Source: an uncultured Spongiibacteraceae bacterium
GTDB taxonomy: Bacteria; Pseudomonadota; Gammaproteobacteria; Pseudomonadales; CAMLJR01
Direction of reading: 5' to 3'
Length of the DNA stretch: 28,999 nt
Assembly: GCA_946480345.1 (NCBI GenBank)
Contig: CAMLJR010000016.1
Coordinates: 1 to 28,999, forward strand
Notes under the pieces: model-generated
Database searches by the model: none
What the model was told of the DNA's origin: nothing
What the model saw: only the letters and a program-made list of their open reading frames with translations
Made by a program: the position numbers and the translations under genes
Part shown: one piece after another, positions 15,900 through 23,020 of the stretch
Layout: each line of letters opens with the position of its first letter
Numbering within the stretch: the first letter of the stretch is position 1

Positions 15900-17235
15900 A
15901 TTTAATTTCCTCACTGGCATCGATCACCTGTTCGATTGCCGCTACCGCCTGCTCGGGGTCCAGATGCAGGCGCTCGAACACCTCCGCAGGAATCGATTCG
16001 AGCGGCGCCGAGCCGATGCCATGCCGACGCAGCAGCCGCATGGCGACGAACAGTAAATTTGCGTAAGCGCTGTTTTCGCCGGCGTACCCGGGTTCGTTCT
16101 GATAACGCAACGCCACGCAGACTTCGTCAGGAATCGACCACAGGTTCATCAGCCAGCCGGCTACCTGATCGCGCGTGACGCCCAATAGAAAGCGCTCGAT
16201 CGGCGTGTAATTCAGATGTGGATTCGCCTCTTGAAAGCGGCAATAGCTGGAGAAGTGCGGCGGGAATATTTCCGCCAGCAACATAAAGCCGAAGTTATGT
16301 AGCAGACCGGATAGGTAAGCGAGCCCAACCGTCGGACGATGCGGAACCGGAATGCAGCCCACCAGCGCTTCGACCGCAGTCGATGCGTACACAGCCTGCT
16401 GCCAATACGGCGTGAAGCCGCGCGGCGCGTCTTTCGGCAGATTCAGGCTCTTGCCCAGGGCGAGGCCGAGCGCGAGGTTCAATACCAGATCGAAGCCGAG
16501 CACGCGCGAAATCGCATCGTGCACCGACTGGATTCGCCCCGGCGCGGCGTAATACGGCGACGCCGCCCAGCTCACCACTTGCGCGGCCAGCGCCGGGTCC
16601 ATCTCCACGATATTGGTCAGCGCGCGCATGTCGGCGTAGGGATCGACCCGCAATTTAATGATGCGTTGCGCCGTATCGGGCAGCGGCGGAATCTCCAGCG
16701 TTTCTTCCAGCCGTTTCTTGATTCGCAGCTGCGTGAAATTCGCCACGGCCTTGCCGATCTGTTCGATGTCGCTGCAGTTGTCCAGAGCGCCATGCTGCAA
16801 CCGGGCGATATCGACCGACACATCGCCGAGCATCGCGCCGTGCAGGCTGTGCTGAAATTGTTCGGTGGTGAGTCGCAGCCAGCCGCGATCACCTGAATTG
16901 AGCACGATCTCGGGAGCATCGAGAATTTTGCGATCGACCAGCGTCGGCAAACCGAGCGTCGCGGGCACCGCGGGCACGCTTTCCATGTGGTGCAATTGGC
17001 AGAGTTTGTGAACATCGCTCGGCGACATCGCGCGCATTTGCCAGCCGGTCATCTGCCCGACAGCATTCAGATCGAGCAGTGTCCCGGCGGGAAACAATAT
17101 GTGCAGGCGATGGGTGCCGTCCTGCAGTAGCGCCGTCTGCACGGCGTTATCGGGTTTATCCCCGGATCCATCCTCGACGACATATTCGATATTTTGCTTG
17201 CGCAGCAGCGAGTCGACGGCAGCAGGAATGCCCAT
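15871..17235 (-). CDS. YbaK-like (aminoacyl-tRNA deacylase) and HDOD domain protein
   Basis: This 454-residue protein joins two modules. Residues 1-150 resemble the YbaK/ProX aminoacyl-tRNA editing fold (GIPAAVDSLLRKQNIEYVV, TLLDLNAVGQMTG, LGLPTLVDRKI). Residues about 190-390 are an HDOD domain, an HD relative usually lacking metal ligands and used in signalling (EIPPLPDTAQRIIKLRVDPYADMRALTNIVEMDPALAAQVV, YLSGLLHNFGFMLL). The partial HN motif in place of HD fits a non-catalytic or altered site. The start is the ATG at 17235 with GAGGG upstream; the frame remains open 63 codons further but without coding character. A TACACT -10-like element (17311-17306, minus strand) lies downstream of recG. 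The same domain pairing sits beside recG in Pseudomonas (from memory). Confidence 0.85.
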   Translation of the reverse strand: MGIPAAVDSLLRKQNIEYVVEDGSGDKPDNAVQTALLQDGTHRLHILFPAGTLLDLNAVGQMTGWQMRAMSPSDVHKLCQLHHMESVPAVPATLGLPTLVDRKILDAPEIVLNSGDRGWLRLTTEQFQHSLHGAMLGDVSVDIARLQHGALDNCSDIEQIGKAVANFTQLRIKKRLEETLEIPPLPDTAQRIIKLRVDPYADMRALTNIVEMDPALAAQVVSWAASPYYAAPGRIQSVHDAISRVLGFDLVLNLALGLALGKSLNLPKDAPRGFTPYWQQAVYASTAVEALVGCIPVPHRPTVGLAYLSGLLHNFGFMLLAEIFPPHFSSYCRFQEANPHLNYTPIERFLLGVTRDQVAGWLMNLWSIPDEVCVALRYQNEPGYAGENSAYANLLFVAMRLLRRHGIGSAPLESIPAEVFERLHLDPEQAVAAIEQVIDASEEIKSIAANLAAA

Positions 17236-17330
17236 GAAAAAACCCTCTTTAACAATGTTATGGCGGGGCGTAAAAAAGCATGTGGGGTAAAAGCGTTTGC
17301 AGGTAAGTGTAGCAGCGGAAAAATAGCGGA

Positions 17331-19418
17331 TCAGACTTGTGCGTATTGCTCGCGGTCGGGCAGCCAACGCCGGATCAGCGCGTCGACGTGCTGCGGATAA
17401 TCCGCCGCCAACGCCTGGCCGCACTCGCGCACGCGCGGCAGCAGCGCCGCATCGCGCTGCAAATCCGCGATACGCATCTGCAACAGCCCGGTCTGGCGCG
17501 TGCCAAGCACTTCGCCGGGGCCGCGCAGCTCCAGATCTTTTTCGGCGATGACAAAGCCATCCGCGCTATCGCGCAGCACCTGCAGCCGCGCCTTGCCCAG
17601 CTGCGACAGCGGCGCCTGATACACCAGCAGGCAGAAACTGTCGGCACTGCCGCGACCGACGCGCCCGCGCAGTTGATGCAGCTGCGCGAGTCCGAGCCGC
17701 TCGGCATTTTCGATAATCATCAGGCTCGCATTCGGCACATCGACACCGACTTCGATCACCGTGGTCGCCACCAGCAATTGCAATTCGCCGGCTTTAAACG
17801 CCGCCATCGTTGCGGTCTTTTCGGAAGGTTTCATCCGGCCATGCAACAGACCGATGCGCAGCTCAGGCAGCGCTGCCTGCAATTCCTGCCACGTCACTTC
17901 GGCGGCCTGCGCCTGTAACGTTTCGGATTCTTCAATCAATGTGCAGACCCAATACGCCTGCCGACCCTCGGCGCAGGCGTGGCGGATGCGCTCGACCAGA
18001 TCGGCGCGACGGTCGTTGCCGATCACGGCAGTGCGAATCGGCTTTCGGCCGGGCGGCAGCTCGTCGATGACCGAGGTGTCGAGATCGGCGTAAGCGCTCA
18101 TCGCGAGCGTGCGGGGAATGGGCGTCGCGGTCATGATCAACTGATGCGGCTGCAAGTGCAGGCCACCTTTCTCGCGCAGCGCCAATCGCTGGTGCACGCC
18201 GAAGCGGTGCTGTTCGTCGATGATGGCGAGCCCTAACTTCGCGAACTTCACATCGTCCTGGAACAGCGCGTGTGTGCCGATAACGAGCGGCGCGGTGCCG
18301 CTCGCGATCGCCGCCAGCTGCTGTTCGCGCTGCTTGCCTTTGACCTTGCCCGACAACCAGCCGACGCCGATACCGAGTGGTTCGAGCCAGCGCGAAAAAT
18401 TATCGCGATGCTGCTCGGCGAGGATTTCGGTCGGTGCCATCAGCGCGACCTGATAGCCGCTGCCGATCACGCGCATTGCCGCCAGCGCCGCGACCAGCGT
18501 TTTGCCGGAGCCGACATCGCCTTGCACCAGCCGCAGCATCGGCTTCGGCTGGCTCAGATCGGTGTGAATTTCATCGATCACGCGCCGCTGTGCGCCGGTC
18601 AGCGCGAACGGCAGTTGTTTGAGGAAGTCGGCTTCCAAGCGCTTCTTTTGTTTGCACATCGGCGCACCCTGCGCGCGGACACGCTCGCGCAGCCGCAACA
18701 TACTGAGCTGGTGCGCGAGCAATTCCTCGAAGGCCAGCCGCTGTTGATACGGGTGCGAACCGGCTGCGAGCTGCGCTTGCGAAGCGTCGGGCGGCAATTG
18801 ATGCAGATAACGAACGGCATCGCTGAGGCGGGTGCGAGCAAAGGTCGTCGGTAGATAATCGACCAGACTGTCGGGAGTCAGCAAGGTGAGGGCGGCGCTA
18901 CTGAGTTTGCGCCAGCTCGCCTGTTGCAGACCTTCGGTGGTCGGATAGATCGGTGTCAGCGTTGCCGCGATGGGCGGGGGTGCATCGGCATCGATCAATT
19001 GATATTCGGGGTGATAAAGCTCCAGCCCGCTGGCCCCGCGCCGCGCTTCGCCGTAACAGCGGACCCGGCTGCCGACCGCCAGCTGTTGCTTCTGCGCGGC
19101 CGAAAAATGAAAGAAGCGCAGCGATACCGTGCCAGTGCCGTCCTGGAGTCGACAGATCAGGCTGCGGCGGCGCGTAAACACGATATCGGCGGCGCGCACC
19201 TCCCCTTCGATCACGGCATCGGCGCCTGGCTGCAACGCGCCGATCGGCGTGATGCGGGTGCGATCCTGGTAGCGCAGCGGCAAATGAAACAGCAGATCCT
19301 GCACGGTGTGGATACTGAGCCCGGCGAGTTTCTCGGCCAGGCGCGGTCCCACGCCGTGCAGCGCGGTGACCGCGACGCGGTCGAGCGTGGGTGATGACGA
19401 GGTAATTTGGAAACTCAC
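17331..19418 (-). CDS. recG: ATP-dependent DNA helicase RecG
   Basis: RecG regresses stalled replication forks and branch-migrates Holliday junctions. With the GTG start at 19418 it has 695 residues, normal for the family. An N-terminal helix-hairpin-helix-like segment (ALHGVGPRLAEKLAGL) precedes the OB-fold wedge domain (about 70-170). The helicase motifs are clear: Walker A VQGDVGSGKT, DEQHRFGVHQR (motif II as DEQH), TATPIPRTLAM (motif III), and the C-terminal half with GLLHGRMKPSEK, VATTVIEVGVDVPNA, and the QLRGRVGRG motif VI. The GTGA start overlaps the oxyR stop, so translation is coupled to oxyR. The frame extends another 109 codons upstream, but that is antisense-like sequence within oxyR. 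Confidence 0.95.
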   Translation of the reverse strand: MSFQITSSSPTLDRVAVTALHGVGPRLAEKLAGLSIHTVQDLLFHLPLRYQDRTRITPIGALQPGADAVIEGEVRAADIVFTRRRSLICRLQDGTGTVSLRFFHFSAAQKQQLAVGSRVRCYGEARRGASGLELYHPEYQLIDADAPPPIAATLTPIYPTTEGLQQASWRKLSSAALTLLTPDSLVDYLPTTFARTRLSDAVRYLHQLPPDASQAQLAAGSHPYQQRLAFEELLAHQLSMLRLRERVRAQGAPMCKQKKRLEADFLKQLPFALTGAQRRVIDEIHTDLSQPKPMLRLVQGDVGSGKTLVAALAAMRVIGSGYQVALMAPTEILAEQHRDNFSRWLEPLGIGVGWLSGKVKGKQREQQLAAIASGTAPLVIGTHALFQDDVKFAKLGLAIIDEQHRFGVHQRLALREKGGLHLQPHQLIMTATPIPRTLAMSAYADLDTSVIDELPPGRKPIRTAVIGNDRRADLVERIRHACAEGRQAYWVCTLIEESETLQAQAAEVTWQELQAALPELRIGLLHGRMKPSEKTATMAAFKAGELQLLVATTVIEVGVDVPNASLMIIENAERLGLAQLHQLRGRVGRGSADSFCLLVYQAPLSQLGKARLQVLRDSADGFVIAEKDLELRGPGEVLGTRQTGLLQMRIADLQRDAALLPRVRECGQALAADYPQHVDALIRRWLPDREQYAQV

Positions 19419-20338
19419 GCGGCGAGCGAGTGTTTCGGGCACAGCCGGATCGCCTGACTCACCACATCGATCGCCTGATGACGCGGAAACGTCGCGCGCC
19501 ACGCCAGTGCCACGGTGCGACGCGGCTGCGGCTCGGCGAACGGTCGAATCGCCAGCGTGCCTTTGCCGTAAGGAGCAATTTGCGCGGCGGACAATGGCAG
19601 CACGGTGATACCGAGCCGCGACGCCACCATATGTTTCAGCGTTTCGAGCGAGCTGCCCTCGACGACCGATTGCAGTTGCGCATCGGCATTGTTCAGACTT
19701 TTGCGCAGCGCCGGGCAGGCGGCCAGCACCTGATCGCGAAAGCAATGACCTTCGCCGAGCAGCAGCACGGTTTCGCGCTCGAGCACGCGCTGCGAAATTT
19801 TTTCCTGCTTCGCCAGTGGGTGATCGCCCGGCATCACCACCACAAAAGGCTCTTCGTATAACGGCTGCGTGACGACATCGGGCTCGGTAAACGGCAGCGC
19901 GATAATGATGGCGTCGAGCTCACCGGCGCGCAGTTTTTCGCGCAGCACGGCGGTGTAGCTTTCCTCGATATACAGCGGCATCGATGGCGCCAGTTTGCGC
20001 AGCTCGGGAACGAAGCTCGGAAACAGATACGGGCCGACGGTAAAAATCGCGCCGACCGACAACCGGCTGCCGAGCGGATTCTTGCCTTCATCGGCCAGCT
20101 CGCGCAGTTGCTGTGCCTGCTCCAGCACGGCCTGCGCCTGCTCGACGATCTTCACGCCGAGCGGGGTCGCGCGCACCTGATTGCGGCTGCGCTCGAACAG
20201 CGCGACATCGAGTTCGTCCTCCAGTTTTTTTATCGCAATCGATAGCGTCGGCTGACTGACGTGACAGCGTTCGGCGGCTTTGCCGAAATGGCCGGTCTGA
20301 TGCAGCGCGACGATGTAGCGCAGTTCCGTAAGCGTCAT
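19415..20338 (-). CDS. oxyR: Hydrogen peroxide-responsive LysR-type regulator OxyR
   Basis: OxyR senses hydrogen peroxide by a disulfide and turns on catalase and peroxidase genes. With the ATG at 20338 it has 307 residues. The N-terminal winged helix (residues 1-60) has AAERCHVSQPTLSIAIKKLE. The sensing cysteines are at residues 199 and 208 (GHCFRDQVLAAC), the same numbers as in E. coli. The threonine and His region typical of peroxide reaction (TVGPYL near 100) is also present. recG overlaps its stop, as in Pseudomonas. The divergent SDR gene starts 65 bases away; a possible ATAG-type half-site pattern in this gap is too weak to call. A longer frame to 20533 has no coding character. Confidence 0.95.
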   Translation of the reverse strand: MTLTELRYIVALHQTGHFGKAAERCHVSQPTLSIAIKKLEDELDVALFERSRNQVRATPLGVKIVEQAQAVLEQAQQLRELADEGKNPLGSRLSVGAIFTVGPYLFPSFVPELRKLAPSMPLYIEESYTAVLREKLRAGELDAIIIALPFTEPDVVTQPLYEEPFVVVMPGDHPLAKQEKISQRVLERETVLLLGEGHCFRDQVLAACPALRKSLNNADAQLQSVVEGSSLETLKHMVASRLGITVLPLSAAQIAPYGKGTLAIRPFAEPQPRRTVALAWRATFPRHQAIDVVSQAIRLCPKHSLAA

Positions 20339-20403
20339 GGCGATGAGTACCGTTAATTTGTATTCTCTATCTATTGAGCCGATTTCACTGGTAGGAGTCA
20401 ATC

Positions 20404-21297
20404 GTGAGTACACCTGTTCGTGCAAACAAACCAACGCTCTTAGTGATCGGTTGCGGCGATCTGGGCGGCGCGGTGGCAACGCATTTCGCCGCGCGCGATT
20501 GGAATGTCGTCGGCGTGCGCCGCAGTGCGCCATCGTTGCCGGGCGTGAAAATGCTGAGCGCCGATGTCACGCAACCGTCAACGTTAACGGTGCTCGACAA
20601 TCTCGCGCCGGATTTCGTGTTGTTCGTGCTGACGCCCGGTGAATTTACGGATGCCCGCTATCGCGCGGTGTATGTAGACGGCGCAAAAAATTGCTTGGCG
20701 CGAATCGATGCATCGCGTTTGCAGCGCGTGTTTTGGGTATCGAGCACCAGCGTTTATCAACGTGGTAAAGAAGGGCACCAGGACGACGGCAGCGTGGTCG
20801 ATGAGATGAGTGATGCTGCGCCGACGAATTTTTCGGGCAAGCGATTACTGGAGGCCGAACAGGTTGTTGGCAATTTTTCATCGACGCATACGATCGTCCG
20901 CTTCGGCGGTATTTACGGCCCGGGACGCGATCGACTGCTGCGGCAATTACGCGAAGGCAAGCGCACGTCGCCAACACCACCGCGTTACAGCAATCGCATT
21001 CATCGCGACGACGCAGTAAACATTCTGTGCTTTTTGCTCGAACGCGCAGCGGCACAACAGCCGTTGCAACAGCTCTACCTCGGCGTCGATTCCGAACCTG
21101 CATCGCTCGCGGAAATCGAAGCATGGTTTTGCGATGCATTGAAAATCGATTATGAATCGTTAATAGCGAATGGCGCTGAAATGCGCGGCGGTAATCGCCG
21201 ATGTAGCAGCGCACGTTTGCAAGCGCTCGGTTATCGATTTATCTATCCGACATATCGCGAAGGATTGTCCACACTGCTCGACGCGAACGAGTGTTGA
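20404..21297 (+). CDS. NAD(P)-dependent epimerase/dehydratase-like SDR protein (YeeZ-like)
   Basis: This 297-residue protein has a Rossmann motif LLVIGCGDLGGAVA (G16, G18, G21) and the extended-SDR segment VFWVSSTSVYQ, followed by FSGKRLLEAEQVV and VRFGGIYGPGRDRLL. These fit atypical extended SDRs of the YeeZ type, which often lack the standard YxxxK; here the Tyr is in SVYQ and the Lys is replaced by the FSGKRLLEAE segment. The substrate is unknown. The start is GTG, seven bases after TAGGAG. It is divergent from oxyR and could share a control region with it. Confidence 0.8.
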   Translation: MSTPVRANKPTLLVIGCGDLGGAVATHFAARDWNVVGVRRSAPSLPGVKMLSADVTQPSTLTVLDNLAPDFVLFVLTPGEFTDARYRAVYVDGAKNCLARIDASRLQRVFWVSSTSVYQRGKEGHQDDGSVVDEMSDAAPTNFSGKRLLEAEQVVGNFSSTHTIVRFGGIYGPGRDRLLRQLREGKRTSPTPPRYSNRIHRDDAVNILCFLLERAAAQQPLQQLYLGVDSEPASLAEIEAWFCDALKIDYESLIANGAEMRGGNRRCSSARLQALGYRFIYPTYREGLSTLLDANEC

Positions 21298-21372
21298 TCC
21301 AGATCGCTTGCGGCAATTGCGATGATGCGCGAATAATGTGCCGACGACGATCCACTAAGGACATTTCGCAAC

Positions 21373-22212
21373 ATGCGCACCTCTTTGCTACGTTGGTTTG
21401 GTTGTGGGTTGCTGCTGACCAGCACATTGTTTGGCGTGCAGTCGATGGCGGCGGAAAAAGCATCGGTCGCGAAAGCCGCAGCACCGGGCTTCAGTCAAAT
21501 CGTCGCCACGCATAAATTACGAGTCGGTACATTTCTTTCCGCGCCGTATGCGATGGCAGGAAAGGACGGCACGTTGATCGGCTCCGAAGTCGATATCGCA
21601 CAACAGCTCGGTCGCGATATGGGTGTCGCCGTCGAAATCAAACCGCTCGCGTGGGATCAATTAATTCCGGCATTGCAGAACGGTGACATCGATATCATCG
21701 TTGCCGGTTTTTCGATTACACCCGAGCGCGCGCTGCAAGTTTATTTCAGCAATCCGTATTCGAGCTCGGGCATCAGCATCGCAACCAATACCAAACTCAC
21801 CGCGAATTTCAGCAGCATCGAAAATCTGAACCGCGCCGATGTGGCCATCGGTGTCATCGGCGGTACCGTTTCCGAAGAAGCGGCGCGGCAGGTATTTCCG
21901 AAAGCGAGCATCAAATTATTTTCCGAGGAAGCGAAAGCCGAAGAAGCATTGGTGAAAGGTTTGCTGCACGGATATGTGCGCGCTGAACCGGTGCCGCGTT
22001 TTCTCGCGCTGAAATATCCGAAGGATGTCGATGTGCCGATTGCAAAACCGCTGGTTGCGACGCGCGAGGCCTTCGCGGTTCGTCGCGGCGATCACGATTT
22101 CATCAATTATCTGAATGCGTGGATTGTTGCGCGTGAAGCCGACGTGTGGCTGATGAGCACGCATAAATATTGGTTCGAAAGTCTCAGCTGGCAGAGCAAG
22201 GTTGCGCAGTGA
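21373..22212 (+). CDS. Amino acid-type ABC transporter solute-binding protein (SBP family 3)
   Basis: This 279-residue protein has a signal peptide (MRTSLLRWFGCGLLL..., cut after SMA). The mature part is an SBP_bac_3 fold: LRVGTFLSAPYAMAGKDG, IGSEVDIAQQLGRDMGV, WDQLIPALQNGDIDIIVAGFSITPERA, then VAIGVIGGTVSEEAARQ and a C-terminal helix with INYLNAWIVAREAD. Such proteins bind amino acids or related solutes in the periplasm. No permease or ATPase gene is adjacent, so it may serve a distant transporter or act as a sensor or enzyme (cyclohexadienyl dehydratases share this fold). It overlaps the next small gene (GTGA). Confidence 0.85.
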   Translation: MRTSLLRWFGCGLLLTSTLFGVQSMAAEKASVAKAAAPGFSQIVATHKLRVGTFLSAPYAMAGKDGTLIGSEVDIAQQLGRDMGVAVEIKPLAWDQLIPALQNGDIDIIVAGFSITPERALQVYFSNPYSSSGISIATNTKLTANFSSIENLNRADVAIGVIGGTVSEEAARQVFPKASIKLFSEEAKAEEALVKGLLHGYVRAEPVPRFLALKYPKDVDVPIAKPLVATREAFAVRRGDHDFINYLNAWIVAREADVWLMSTHKYWFESLSWQSKVAQ

Positions 22213-22535
22213 AAAGATTCGCCGCGATTACGCTGATGCTGTCGAGCTTGGCCGCGTGGTCGGCTGACGGCCCGAAGCCGGAAACGCCGATGCTGAAAGC
22301 GGAGCGTTATCGCACGCCGCTGGAGCAGGTGATTGTCACCGTGCCGGCGCCTTACTGGCAGCGCGAAGGCGCACCGCGGTGGGATAAGCCTAAAGTCGAA
22401 GTACAAACCGAATCGGCACCGCCACGCCTGCAATGGGCGCCGCGCTATGCACGCGACGAGGCCGACGAATACAAAGAAACGCGCGACACCCAAAATCCCA
22501 AACCGCGTGCGAAGTTATTCGAAATTAAATTCTGA
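22209..22535 (+). CDS. Small exported protein of unknown function
   Basis: This 108-residue protein starts at GTG 22209, overlapping the stop of the solute-binding protein gene (GTGA), with AGCAAGG upstream. It begins with a signal peptide (MKRFAAITLMLSSLAAWSA, cut before DGPK). The mature part is short, Pro- and charge-rich, with EQVIVTVPAPYWQREG and PRYARDEADEYKETRD. It has no recognisable domain or transmembrane segment. The coupling suggests it works with the solute-binding protein, perhaps as a periplasmic partner (inference). Confidence 0.7.
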   Translation: MKRFAAITLMLSSLAAWSADGPKPETPMLKAERYRTPLEQVIVTVPAPYWQREGAPRWDKPKVEVQTESAPPRLQWAPRYARDEADEYKETRDTQNPKPRAKLFEIKF

Positions 22536-22577
22536 TTTCAGTTTCTTTTCGTCATCTGCGCGGCTGCGAGAAAAAAA

Positions 22578-22964
22578 TCACAGTTCCAGAATTACTTCGA
22601 TCTCGACCGCCGCACCGCGCGGCAGTGCCGCTACCTGCACGCAGGCACGCGCCGGATAAGGCTCGCTGAAAAATTGTTTCATCACGTCGTTAACGCGCGC
22701 GAAATCGTTCAGGTCGATCAGCGAAATATTTACTTTTACCGCGTCGTTCAGCGTGCCGCCCGCCGCATCGGCGACCGCCGCGAGATTTTGAAAAACCCGA
22801 TTCGTTTGCGCGACCACATCGCCGTCGATCATTTCCTTCGATTGCGGATCGAGCGCGATTTGTCCCGATAAATAAACGGTGTCGCCGACTTTGACCGCTT
22901 GCGAATACGGGCCGATAGCGGCCGGTGCTTTTTGGGTGGCAATGATCGTGCGTTGCTTGCTCAC
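22578..22964 (-). CDS. ridA: RidA family reactive intermediate/imine deaminase
   Basis: RidA hydrolyses the reactive enamines and imines made by PLP enzymes such as threonine dehydratase, protecting other enzymes. The 128-residue length fits. Hallmarks are KAPAAIGPYSQAVKVGDTVYLSGQIALDP, AQTNRVFQNLAAVADAAGGTLNDAVKVN, and the C-terminal PARACVQVAALPRGAAVEIEVIL, where Arg and Glu bind substrate. It is a trimeric cytosolic enzyme. I chose GTG 22964 because AAGGAA lies six bases upstream; a TTG at 22982 is in frame but lacks this. It precedes spoT in the reading order of the Pseudomonas locus. Confidence 0.93.
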   Translation of the reverse strand: MSKQRTIIATQKAPAAIGPYSQAVKVGDTVYLSGQIALDPQSKEMIDGDVVAQTNRVFQNLAAVADAAGGTLNDAVKVNISLIDLNDFARVNDVMKQFFSEPYPARACVQVAALPRGAAVEIEVILEL

Positions 22965-23020
22965 GGCAGGTTCCTTTTCCAATTCAGCGAATGATTTTCA
23001 GATTGATCTAACGCATCGAC

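Noticed and set aside
17236..17424. 63-codon N-terminal extension of the HDOD gene
   Set aside because: It overlaps the 3-prime end of recG and lacks YbaK-like character; the ATG at 17235 has a good ribosome-binding site.
19419..19745. 109-codon N-terminal extension of recG
   Set aside because: It lies inside oxyR in another frame, is Arg-rich and not RecG-like; the GTG overlapping the oxyR stop is a better start.
20339..20403. OxyR binding site in the oxyR-SDR gap
   Set aside because: ATAGATAG occurs but the spacing of ATAG/CTAT elements does not match the OxyR consensus well enough.
20339..20533. 65-codon N-terminal extension of oxyR
   Set aside because: It covers the divergent gene's start; OxyR begins MTLTELRY and the two sensing Cys then fall at 199 and 208.
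22536..22577. Possible bidirectional terminator between the small secreted protein and ridA genes
   Set aside because: T-rich and A-rich runs are present but I could not build a convincing stem.
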